64,000 nt of DNA from the NCBI GenBank assembly GCA_023383815.1, contig JAHDYG010000003.1, positions 62,001 to 126,000 of the forward strand, in the 5' to 3' direction. Of the stretch, positions 30,766 through 38,626 are shown in pieces. How positions within the stretch are numbered: position 1 is the stretch's first letter; each line of letters starts with the position of its first letter. The notes under the pieces were generated by a model. The model saw nothing but the letters and a program-made list of their open reading frames with translations, was not told the origin of the DNA and did no database searches. The position numbers were made by a program, and so were the translations under genes. Origin of the DNA: Rhodocyclaceae bacterium (GTDB lineage Bacteria; Pseudomonadota; Gammaproteobacteria; Burkholderiales; Rhodocyclaceae).

Positions 30766-32088
30766 ATGGCAGACAGCGAGCACCACTACCTGAGCCCGGC
30801 GCAACTGAGAGTGGGCGTCTTCGTCATCCTCGACCTGCCCTGGTTGAGCCATTCCTTTGCACTCAACAGCTTCCGGATTCGCGATGCCGGGCAGCTTGCT
30901 GATCTGCGCGCGCTCGGGCTGAAGCGCTACCGCTACGACCCGCGGCGGTGCGACCCCCCGGTCGTTGCAGCCGCTGAAGCGCCCCCACCGCAGCCTGCTT
31001 GCCGGGACGCCGGGGACTCCGGGCACGATGCCGCACCGGAGCGGGCGCTCTCAGCAACGCAAGATCAGCACAAGGCAGAGCGCGCAGCTGCACTGGAGCA
31101 ACACCGCGCCAGAATCGGTGAGGTCGAGCGTGCGTTCGTCAAGGCCGCATCGGTCATGCGCAACCTCAATCAGAACCTGGTCTCGCGTCCGCAACCGACC
31201 CTTGAGGAAATGAACGGGCTGGTCGGGCAGATGGTCTCGACCTTTCTGGAAAGCCCAGACGCCACCCTGCATGTGCTGTGTGATCGTCCAGGCGGTGAGG
31301 AAATCTATTACCACAGCCTGAACGTGGCGATTCTTTCGTTGATGCTGGCTGCAGATCTGGGGTTTGACCGTGACGCGGCACAGAACCTGGGAATCGGAGC
31401 CCTGATCCACGACATCGGCCTGATGGAGATCCCAGGCAAGGTCCTCAACAAGAATCCGTCCGAATACACCTCAGCCGAGCGACGCTTGCGCGAACTGCAC
31501 GTCGAGTACGGTGCCAAGCTCGCCGGTCGTCTGGGCGTATCGAATGCCGTCCTCGCGGTGGTTGCCGAGCACCACGAAATGGCGGATGGAAGTGGCTATC
31601 CCAAGGGACTTTCCGGCTCAGCCATGCATCCCGCAGCGCGCATCGTGTCGCTCGTGAACCACTACGACAGCCTGTGCAACCCCTTCGATCTCGCAAAGGC
31701 GCTCACCCCGCACGAAGCGCTTTCGTTGATGTTCGCGAAGCATCGATCCCGCTTTGATGCCCGTGCCCTTCAGCTCCTGATCAAGAAACTCGGTGTGTAT
31801 CCACCCGGCTCCTTCGTCCAGCTCTCGAACGGCGCCCTTGCGACGGTGACCGCCATCAACCCCAGCGCGCCCTTGCGGCCGACTGTGCTGGTCTACGATC
31901 AGAACATCCCGCGAGAGGATGCGATCGTGCTCGATCTTGCGAAGGAGCCTGAGATTGCCATCACCAAGGCGCTACGCCCAGGCTTGCTTCCTCCCGCGGT
32001 TGTGGCCTATCTGAACCCGCGCAAGCACATCAGCTATTTCTTCGACGGTGCGGGCCCAGAGCAAGCCGGTTCGGGCAGATTTCCATGA
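30766..32088 (+). CDS. HD-GYP domain c-di-GMP phosphodiesterase with N-terminal DUF3391-like region
   Basis: 440 aa from ATG 30766; an in-frame TTG at 30754 is less likely. The N-terminal ~65 residues (LSPAQLRVGVFVILDLPW, FRIRDAGQLADLRALG) look like the DUF3391 region typical of such enzymes, followed by a Pro/Ala-rich linker and a helical stretch. The catalytic HD is H215-D216 (LIHDIGLMEIP), and HHEMADGSGYP carries GYP at 277-279. It hydrolyses c-di-GMP to pGpG and GMP in characterised relatives. The stop overlaps the hybrid kinase start by ATGA. Confidence 0.93.
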   Translation: MADSEHHYLSPAQLRVGVFVILDLPWLSHSFALNSFRIRDAGQLADLRALGLKRYRYDPRRCDPPVVAAAEAPPPQPACRDAGDSGHDAAPERALSATQDQHKAERAAALEQHRARIGEVERAFVKAASVMRNLNQNLVSRPQPTLEEMNGLVGQMVSTFLESPDATLHVLCDRPGGEEIYYHSLNVAILSLMLAADLGFDRDAAQNLGIGALIHDIGLMEIPGKVLNKNPSEYTSAERRLRELHVEYGAKLAGRLGVSNAVLAVVAEHHEMADGSGYPKGLSGSAMHPAARIVSLVNHYDSLCNPFDLAKALTPHEALSLMFAKHRSRFDARALQLLIKKLGVYPPGSFVQLSNGALATVTAINPSAPLRPTVLVYDQNIPREDAIVLDLAKEPEIAITKALRPGLLPPAVVAYLNPRKHISYFFDGAGPEQAGSGRFP

Positions 32089-33950
32089 ACGCTACGGAAA
32101 TCCTGTTCGGGGCAACGCGCGAGATCCTGCTGCTGATCGACTCCGAGACCCTGAAGATCGTGGCCGCAAACCCTGCGGCGGGGCGTCTCGGCTACGCGCA
32201 GGACCAGCTGCTGGGAATGCCGATCAGCGAGCTCGAATGTGCGCTATCGGATCTCTTCTTCTGGGACGAGATCCGTGCAGCACCCGCAGACATCACGGCT
32301 GTGAGCAGCTACCGCTGCGCCGACGGCGACGTGATCGAAGTCGAAAAAACCGTCCGTTCCGTACTCGACATCTCCGGGAACTGCACCCACTACACCGTCG
32401 CGATCACACCCAGTTCCTCGCATAACGAGATTGCCGGCGCGCTCACGGATCTCGGCTCACGCCTTGCTGCGACACTCGAAGCCACAGCCGACGGCATACT
32501 GCTCATCGATCGAACGGGCAGCATCCTCAACATGAACCGCCGTTTCGCGACGCTGTGGAAGATTCCTCCTGATCTGCTGATCGAAACCAACGAAGACGCA
32601 ATCATCGATCACGTCAGAGCGCAGGTCGCCTATGACGACGATACGCGCGAGTTCCGCGAGATCTCTCCGCAGTCGGACGAGGAGACCTTCGACACCCTGC
32701 ATCTGCATGATGGCCGCATCATCGAGCGGACCTCGATGCCCGCCCGCAATGATGTTCAGATCATCGGGCGTGTCTTCTCGTATCGCGATGTCACCGAACT
32801 GGTTGCTGCCCGGGAGGAAGCCAACCGCGCCAGCCGTGCGAAGAGCGATTTTCTCGCGATGATGTCGCATGAAATTCGCACGCCGATGAACGGCGTCCTC
32901 GGCATTGCTGAACTGCTCGCACTCACTCCGCTCAATGACGAGCAGGCGGCTTATTTGCGCACCATCCGCAGCAGCGGCGAGGTGCTGATGTCGATCCTGA
33001 ACGGCATCCTGGACTACTCCAAGATCGATGCAGGGAAGCTGCGGATCGAGCAGACCGAGGTTGATCTGGCTGCCCTGCTCGACGATCTCACGCAGCTCTT
33101 CAGACCTGCGATGAACGAGAAGAATCTTGCATTTCAATGCGCAATCGATCCCGACGTGCCAGGTCACATCCTCGCCGATCCGATCCGGCTGCGCCAGATC
33201 CTCATCAACCTGATCGGAAACGCCGGAAAATTCACCGAAACCGGCAGCATCAAGGTCCAGATCCGACGAAACGAAACCGCACGACTGCACTTCAGCGTCA
33301 CCGATAGCGGAATCGGGATTCCCGCCGATCGGATCGACTCGGTATTCACCGCATTCGAGCAGGCGGAAGCTTCGACGACCCGACGCTTTGGCGGCACCGG
33401 CCTGGGTTTGTCGATCTGCCAGAAGCTCGTGCATCTGATGGAGGGCGAGATCGGGGTCGAGAGCGTCCACGGCAAAGGCTCGACCTTCTGGTTCACCCTG
33501 CCGCTGCGGGCGACGAACGTAAGCCGATCGGCAACCTCACCCGAGCAAGCCTCGGATGACAGGCTGCTCGACGGCATGCGCATCCTGGTCGTCGACGATA
33601 ACCGCGTCAATCTCGCGTTACTTGGCGGCATGCTGAAGAAACTCGGAACCCCGGTGATCACGTTCGCGCACACGGGCCGAGAAGCCATCGGGCACGACAC
33701 CGGGCAGCTCGATCTGATCCTGATGGATACGCAGATGCCAGAAATGGACGGTCTCGACGCTACCCGGCATCTGCGCGCGCAGGGCTGCAAACTACCGATC
33801 GTCGGCGTGAGCGCCGGCGCACTCGAGGAAGAACGGAACGCCGCGCTCAGTTCCGGAATGGACGGCTACATCCTCAAGCCGCTCACCTTCGCGAGCTTGC
33901 GCGAAGGCCTGCAGCGCGTGCTCACGACCCGGCTTCCCGGCCGATCCTGA
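32085..33950 (+). CDS. Cytoplasmic hybrid histidine kinase PAS-PAS-HisKA-HATPase-REC
   Basis: 621 aa, no transmembrane segment. Two PAS-type domains (about 5-115 and 130-245), HisKA with H262 (MMSHEIRTPMNG), ATPase boxes (NLIGNAGKF, DSGIGI, GGTGLGLSI) and a C-terminal receiver (ILVVDDNRVN, LILMDTQMPEMDG, YILKPLTF). Last gene of the six-gene operon. Its receiver would pass phosphate through the stand-alone Hpt to the REC-GGDEF-EAL protein; this is inferred from gene context. Its last 29 bases overlap the 3' end of the convergent phosphatase gene. Confidence 0.92.
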   Translation: MNATEILFGATREILLLIDSETLKIVAANPAAGRLGYAQDQLLGMPISELECALSDLFFWDEIRAAPADITAVSSYRCADGDVIEVEKTVRSVLDISGNCTHYTVAITPSSSHNEIAGALTDLGSRLAATLEATADGILLIDRTGSILNMNRRFATLWKIPPDLLIETNEDAIIDHVRAQVAYDDDTREFREISPQSDEETFDTLHLHDGRIIERTSMPARNDVQIIGRVFSYRDVTELVAAREEANRASRAKSDFLAMMSHEIRTPMNGVLGIAELLALTPLNDEQAAYLRTIRSSGEVLMSILNGILDYSKIDAGKLRIEQTEVDLAALLDDLTQLFRPAMNEKNLAFQCAIDPDVPGHILADPIRLRQILINLIGNAGKFTETGSIKVQIRRNETARLHFSVTDSGIGIPADRIDSVFTAFEQAEASTTRRFGGTGLGLSICQKLVHLMEGEIGVESVHGKGSTFWFTLPLRATNVSRSATSPEQASDDRLLDGMRILVVDDNRVNLALLGGMLKKLGTPVITFAHTGREAIGHDTGQLDLILMDTQMPEMDGLDATRHLRAQGCKLPIVGVSAGALEEERNAALSSGMDGYILKPLTFASLREGLQRVLTTRLPGRS

Positions 33951-35718
33951 GGCGTGCAACTGCGACGTTTCCGGTTCCACGAAACTCGAACTCCTCACAC
34001 ATTGCACGCACCAGATTGATGCCCCGGCCTCCGCGGCTGACCGCGTTGTGCTGATCCAGGGCGGACGGGTCGAATCCGGCACCGCTGTCGGTCACGATCA
34101 ATTCCAGCATTGCGCCATCCGGGGTATCGGCTTTCTCGATCGCAATCGCAACCGAACCGTCTTCCAGTTGCGCAAGCCGCTGTTCACGCAAGCCGAAGTA
34201 GTGCTCCAGATCGTCTTCGGTATCCTTGCGTTCGGTCGACATTGCGAGCAGACCGTGATCGAGTGCGTTGTTGAAGAGCTCCGACAACACGACGAAGAGA
34301 CTGCTCTTGGCCTCTTCATCAAGCCCGATCGACTGTGCAAACCCATGCACCACGGGCACGACGTCCGTCGTGCGCAGCTGATGCGCGTCGAGCGAGAACT
34401 CCAGCCGCCATCGACCCGTCGGCGCGACCCGGGTGACTGCGCGGAGATCCCCCTGACGCTTGCGGTCCAGCGTATGGGAAAGCACTCCGCAATCCACCAC
34501 CAGGAGAGTCAGGTCGTCGTCGATCTCACATCGCGGCTCGGTCGTGATGTGCGCGACGACCTGGCCGACCGAGAGATCCGGATCGCTGCGGGCGACAACG
34601 CCAGACAGGCGCGCAAGACCCTCCGCCAAATCCATGTCGCCAAGTGCCTCGATCAGTCCGTCCGAGGCCAGCAGCACGAGCGCATCGGCCTCGAGTGGCA
34701 ACACCGCGACTACGGGATCGAACTCCTCCGGCCGGATGATGCCCAGCGGCAGATTGCGCGAAGCCTGGTGACGCGTCAGTCCGGAACGGCGTTCGACGAT
34801 CAGCACGTCCGGCATTCCTCCATTCCAGACTTCCAGCCGACGGTCGATCGGGTCAATCACGACCATGCTGGCCGCAACGTAGCACTCACGCGGGAGATAA
34901 CTGTAGAGCTTGCGGTTGAGTTCGGACAGGATCGTCGTGAGGGCAAACCCCTTCGAGGTCATCGAGTAGAACGGTTCGATCGTCGGCAGCACGTTGAGCG
35001 CCGCCGCCAAGCCATGGCCGGTACCATCGGCAAGCAGCACGTGCAGTTTTCCGTCGGGTGTACGTGCCGCGGCAACAACGTCGCCGTTGAGCTGCTCAGC
35101 CGGCTGCGAGAGGATCGAAATGGCTGGGTCCTCGATTCGCCCGACCTTTGAGAGCATCTCCATGAGCCTGCGCGCAAAGCGCTTTTCCTCCTCGGCCCGG
35201 TCGCGATAACTCGACAGTTCCACGCGCTGCGCCAGCACTTCGTCCTGCCACTGCAGCGCGCGGCCGATCGCATGGAGCTTCGCCTTGAAGACATCCAGCT
35301 GAATCGGCTTCTGCAGATAGTCGTCTCCCCCTTCCATCAAGGCCCGCGTGACGGACTCATCGCCGCCGAGAGCAGTCAGGAAAACGACGGGAATCCACCG
35401 CTCGAACGGCAAGGCACGAATCCGAACCAGCGCCTCGAACCCGTCCATTCCGGGCATGATGACATCGAGCAGGACCAGGTCGGGCACGTGTCGCTGGCAC
35501 ATCTCGACCGCCTCGAAACCGTCCTTCGCCTGGTAGGCCACGTGTCCCATGCGTTCGATCAGAGCGGCAAGCAGGGTTCGCGAACTGCCCGAATCGTCCG
35601 CCACAAGGATGCGCATCTGGCGCAGCGGCAACTCATCGTCCGGATGCGCTTCCTTGCGGCTGACCCGTGCCTGGAAAACCGGAGTCGAAAGCACGGATGC
35701 GAGTTGCTTGTCCTGCAT
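33922..35718 (-). CDS. REC - PP2C/SpoIIE phosphatase - HATPase (HsbR/CrsR-like partner-switch regulator)
   Basis: 598 aa. Receiver about 35-150 (RILVADDSGSSR, phospho-Asp D85 in LVLLDVIMPGMDG, YLQKPIQ), a PP2C-type serine phosphatase about 190-420 (LADGTGHGLAAAL, LLASDGLIEAL, DDDLTLLV) and a GHKL anti-sigma-type kinase about 440-590 (ELFNNALDHG, DSGAGFD, GRGINLVRAM). The same architecture occurs in P. aeruginosa HsbR and Shewanella CrsR, which reversibly phosphorylate a STAS partner. A STAS gene lies immediately upstream. Last gene of the chemosensory operon; receiver phosphorylation by CheA is plausible but unproven. Confidence 0.92.
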   Translation of the reverse strand: MQDKQLASVLSTPVFQARVSRKEAHPDDELPLRQMRILVADDSGSSRTLLAALIERMGHVAYQAKDGFEAVEMCQRHVPDLVLLDVIMPGMDGFEALVRIRALPFERWIPVVFLTALGGDESVTRALMEGGDDYLQKPIQLDVFKAKLHAIGRALQWQDEVLAQRVELSSYRDRAEEEKRFARRLMEMLSKVGRIEDPAISILSQPAEQLNGDVVAAARTPDGKLHVLLADGTGHGLAAALNVLPTIEPFYSMTSKGFALTTILSELNRKLYSYLPRECYVAASMVVIDPIDRRLEVWNGGMPDVLIVERRSGLTRHQASRNLPLGIIRPEEFDPVVAVLPLEADALVLLASDGLIEALGDMDLAEGLARLSGVVARSDPDLSVGQVVAHITTEPRCEIDDDLTLLVVDCGVLSHTLDRKRQGDLRAVTRVAPTGRWRLEFSLDAHQLRTTDVVPVVHGFAQSIGLDEEAKSSLFVVLSELFNNALDHGLLAMSTERKDTEDDLEHYFGLREQRLAQLEDGSVAIAIEKADTPDGAMLELIVTDSGAGFDPSALDQHNAVSRGGRGINLVRAMCEEFEFRGTGNVAVARLRIGREAGS

Positions 35719-35722
35719 GCCT

Positions 35723-36034
35723 TCAGCTCCGGATCTCGAACAAGCGCTCGAAATTTGCTACCGCGAGCACCTTTTGCACGGTCCCCGTCGCGCGGCACAA
35801 CACGATCTTCTTGCCTGCTTCTGCCGCGCGATCGCGCAGCAACAGGAGAATTCCCAGCGCTGAGCTGTCGATGTACTCGACCTTGTCGAGTCCGATCTCA
35901 ATCGACCGGACCCCCTTGTCGTCGAGCAGGGGGTCGTAGGCCTCGCGGATCGCCTTGCGGCCATTGAAGTCGAAACGGCCCGTAATGTCTAAGCGCGCCC
36001 GATCGTCGTGGACATAGGTGGAAATCTGGATCAT
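35723..36034 (-). CDS. STAS-domain anti-anti-sigma factor-like protein
   Basis: 103 aa single STAS domain. The phosphorylatable serine is in VEYIDSSALGILLLL. The start was set at ATG 36032-36034 (MIQISTYVHDD), with ACAGGAAA upstream on the minus strand; a longer in-frame reading adds no family sequence. It lies between cheB (15 bases) and the REC-PP2C-HATPase gene (4 bases), and is the natural substrate of that protein's kinase and phosphatase domains. Comparable STAS proteins (HsbA, CrsA) sequester an anti-sigma factor such as FlgM or a target enzyme. Confidence 0.92.
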   Translation of the reverse strand: MIQISTYVHDDRARLDITGRFDFNGRKAIREAYDPLLDDKGVRSIEIGLDKVEYIDSSALGILLLLRDRAAEAGKKIVLCRATGTVQKVLAVANFERLFEIRS

Positions 36035-36048
36035 GGAGGGGTTTCCTG

Positions 36049-37128
36049 TCAGCGTAGGCCGGCCCTCGAGCACCGGCGAAGGGATTGAAGCAATCGTTCA
36101 GCAATTTCGCCCAGAGGCAGTTCGTCCGCGGCAGCGCCGATCTGTACCGCTTCGCGCGGCATACCGTATACCACGCAACTCGCTTCATCCTGAGCCACGG
36201 TATACGCTCCGGATCGTCTCATCGCCAGCAAGCCGGCTGCGCCGTCCTTGCCCATGCCTGTCAGAAGCGCGCCGACCGCATTGGCACCCGCGACGCGGGC
36301 GACCGATTCGAACAGAACGTCCACCGACGGACGATGACGATTGACCGGACCAGCATCGCTCAGGCGGGCGACGTAGTACGCACCGCTGCGCTCCACCAGC
36401 AGATGTGCGCTGCCGGGCGCCACATAGGCGTGCCCCGTGAGGATCCGGTCTCCATCCTCGGCTTCCTTGACCGTCAAGGCCGACAGCCGGTCAAGCCGCT
36501 CGGCGAACGAGCGCGTGAAGCGCTCCGGCATGTGCTGGGTGATGACCACCCCTGGGGAATCGGCCGGCAAACTCGTCAGCACCTCCTTGATCGCTTCCGT
36601 GCCTCCGGTCGAAGCGCCGATCGCGATCAGCTTTTCGGTGGTCGAGTAGCCGAGCTTGACAGGGGCTCGCGCGGGAGGTGCGACCGCAGGCGAGGCTGGT
36701 TGGATTCGCGCCCGGACCCGCGCCAGCGCAGCAGCCCGAATCCGGTCGCGGATCTCCTCGGCCACCGCATCCAGGCCTGCAGCGATATCGAGCCTCGGTT
36801 TGCCGATCACGTCGACCGCACCCAGTTCGAGCGCCCGCAGGGCCACGTCGGAACCGCGTTCGGTCAGGCTGGAAACCATCACGACCGGCATTGGCCGCAG
36901 GCGCATGAGCTTTTCGAGGAAGTCCAGTCCGTCCATGCGCGGCATCTCGACATCGAGCGTCAGCACGTCCGGATCGAGGTTTCGGATCATTTCCCGAGCA
37001 ACCAGCGGATCCGGCGCCGTGCCAATGCACTCAAGATCCTCGCAGTCGTCGATGATCGCGCGCAGCAGACTTCGCACCAGTGCGGAATCGTCGACCACCA
37101 GTACGCGAACCCTCGTACCGCTCCTCAT
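36049..37128 (-). CDS. cheB: Chemotaxis response regulator protein-glutamate methylesterase CheB
   Basis: 359 aa. Receiver ([15 protein letters not shown]; Asp in [13 protein letters not shown]) plus a C-terminal methylesterase with the catalytic Ser in [11 protein letters not shown], His in [11 protein letters not shown] and Asp in [12 protein letters not shown]. The start ATG 37126-37128 overlaps the cheD stop by ATGA. It removes methyl groups from, or deamidates, receptors such as the two MCPs upstream in the operon. Confidence 0.97.
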   Translation of the reverse strand: MRSGTRVRVLVVDDSALVRSLLRAIIDDCEDLECIGTAPDPLVAREMIRNLDPDVLTLDVEMPRMDGLDFLEKLMRLRPMPVVMVSSLTERGSDVALRALELGAVDVIGKPRLDIAAGLDAVAEEIRDRIRAAALARVRARIQPASPAVAPPARAPVKLGYSTTEKLIAIGASTGGTEAIKEVLTSLPADSPGVVITQHMPERFTRSFAERLDRLSALTVKEAEDGDRILTGHAYVAPGSAHLLVERSGAYYVARLSDAGPVNRHRPSVDVLFESVARVAGANAVGALLTGMGKDGAAGLLAMRRSGAYTVAQDEASCVVYGMPREAVQIGAAADELPLGEIAERLLQSLRRCSRAGLR

Positions 37129-37712
37129 CAGAACAGTTCCACTTCGCCGGCGACCGGCGCCTCGCGCAAATGCTTGGCGTATTCGCTCTCGCGACGCAGA
37201 ATGGTTTCGTTGTGCAGGCGCTTCATGAGCTTGATCTTGACGGCTCCGTTGTCTGGGAAGAAATATACCTTGCGCGGATAAGGACCGCACAGATCATGCG
37301 CCTGAATCGGGATGTCCTCCCGTTGCAGGAACTCGCGCACGAACTCCGCGTTGCGCTCACCGACCTTGGTCACCTGCAGGTCACCCAGCACCGCTCCACC
37401 ACCGAAGACCTTCGCAACGAGTCGATCCCGTCTTGCCCCGGCCTTGACGAGCTGATTGATCAGCGTCTCCATTGCGAATGCGCCATAGCGCGCCGAGGCC
37501 GAGGCCGGATTTGACGGATCATTGTCCACGCCGGGAAGCATGAAGTGGTTCATGCCGCTGATGCCCGTCGTCGGATCGCGCAGGCAGGCTGCAACACACG
37601 AGCCAAGGACTGTGACCAGCATCAGACGCCGCGTCACATAATACTCGCCGGGCAGGATCTTGACCGCATCGAGCCCGAAGTTGCGGTCATGGTAGCGATT
37701 CGGCGCCGTCAT
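37128..37712 (-). CDS. cheD: Chemoreceptor glutamine deamidase CheD
   Basis: 194 aa from ATG 37710-37712, overlapping the cheR stop by ATGA. Catalytic Cys in [11 protein letters not shown] and His in [19 protein letters not shown] and GERNAEFV are also family-typical. The C-terminus ends GEVELF, nearly the same as the tail of the MCP/CheZ-like protein at the operon start (GEIELF). The extended tail after [11 protein letters not shown] is longer than in short CheD proteins and may dock another component. Confidence 0.96.
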   Translation of the reverse strand: MTAPNRYHDRNFGLDAVKILPGEYYVTRRLMLVTVLGSCVAACLRDPTTGISGMNHFMLPGVDNDPSNPASASARYGAFAMETLINQLVKAGARRDRLVAKVFGGGAVLGDLQVTKVGERNAEFVREFLQREDIPIQAHDLCGPYPRKVYFFPDNGAVKIKLMKRLHNETILRRESEYAKHLREAPVAGEVELF

Positions 37713-38575
37713 CGAAGCGCTCCGGCCGATCTGCCTGCCGGACCCTGCGTCCGGTGGATCGGCGCATACACCGTCCGGCCGAGATTCCTGAAGAGATCCG
37801 CGCAATGCATCAGGCTCTCCGAATGCCCGCAGATCAGCAGTCCGTCGGGCTTGAGCAGCGGGTGAAAGCGCTGCAGCAGCGTGCGCTGGGTGGGCTTGTC
37901 GAAATAGATCATCACGTTGCGGCAGAAGATCACGTCGAACAAGCCTTCCAGCGGCCAGCTCGGGGCGAGCAGGTTGATGCGCTCGAAGCGGATCGGGTGG
38001 AGCGCGTCGTGGCGAATGCGGGCGAGCCCCTCGTTACGCCCCGCCCCCCGCCGAAAAAAGCGCTTCAGGCGCGCAGTCTCGATCGTGCGGATGCGATCGA
38101 GCGCGTAGACGCCCCGGCGAGCCGTATCGAGCACCTGGGTATCGAGGTCCGACGCAACGATCTCGACGGCGCGGTTTCGCTCCCCAAGCGCTTCAGCAAG
38201 CGTCATCGCGATCGAGTAGGCTTCTTCCCCGGTTGAACAGGCCGAACACCAGATCCGGAACGGCGCCCCGTTGCGCTCGCGCTGCGCATGCCTTGCGAGC
38301 ACAGGAAAGTGATGCGGCTCGCGAAAAAAGGAGGTCAGGTTCGTCGTCAGCGAATTGATGAAGATCTCGCGTTCTTCGCCATGATCGGCCTCTACGTGAT
38401 CGAGATACTCGCGAAAGCTGCGGATCCCCTTCGCGCGCAAACGGCGCGCCAGCCGCCCATACACGAGATCGTGCTTGCAATCGCCCAGCGCGATGCCCGC
38501 CATCTCGTAGATGATCTTGCGCACGCGCTCGAAATCGGCGCTGGTAAACACGAACTCGCGGGAGGCTTGGTTCAT
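37709..38575 (-). CDS. cheR: Chemotaxis protein methyltransferase CheR
   Basis: 288 aa. N-terminal helical domain (FERVRKIIYEMAGIALGDCK), then the SAM-dependent methyltransferase: IWCSACSTGEEAYSIAM, ASDLDTQVLDTARRGVY, FDVIFCRNVMIYFDK. It methylates receptor glutamates. The two MCPs directly upstream both end in a W-x-x-F pentapeptide, the type of tether that recruits CheR. The stop overlaps the cheD start by 4 bases. Confidence 0.97.
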   Translation of the reverse strand: MNQASREFVFTSADFERVRKIIYEMAGIALGDCKHDLVYGRLARRLRAKGIRSFREYLDHVEADHGEEREIFINSLTTNLTSFFREPHHFPVLARHAQRERNGAPFRIWCSACSTGEEAYSIAMTLAEALGERNRAVEIVASDLDTQVLDTARRGVYALDRIRTIETARLKRFFRRGAGRNEGLARIRHDALHPIRFERINLLAPSWPLEGLFDVIFCRNVMIYFDKPTQRTLLQRFHPLLKPDGLLICGHSESLMHCADLFRNLGRTVYAPIHRTQGPAGRSAGALR

Positions 38576-38626
38576 CTTCGTCGAATACTTGAGTCGAACA
38601 CGGTTCAGGAGGATCGGCTGCGCCGC

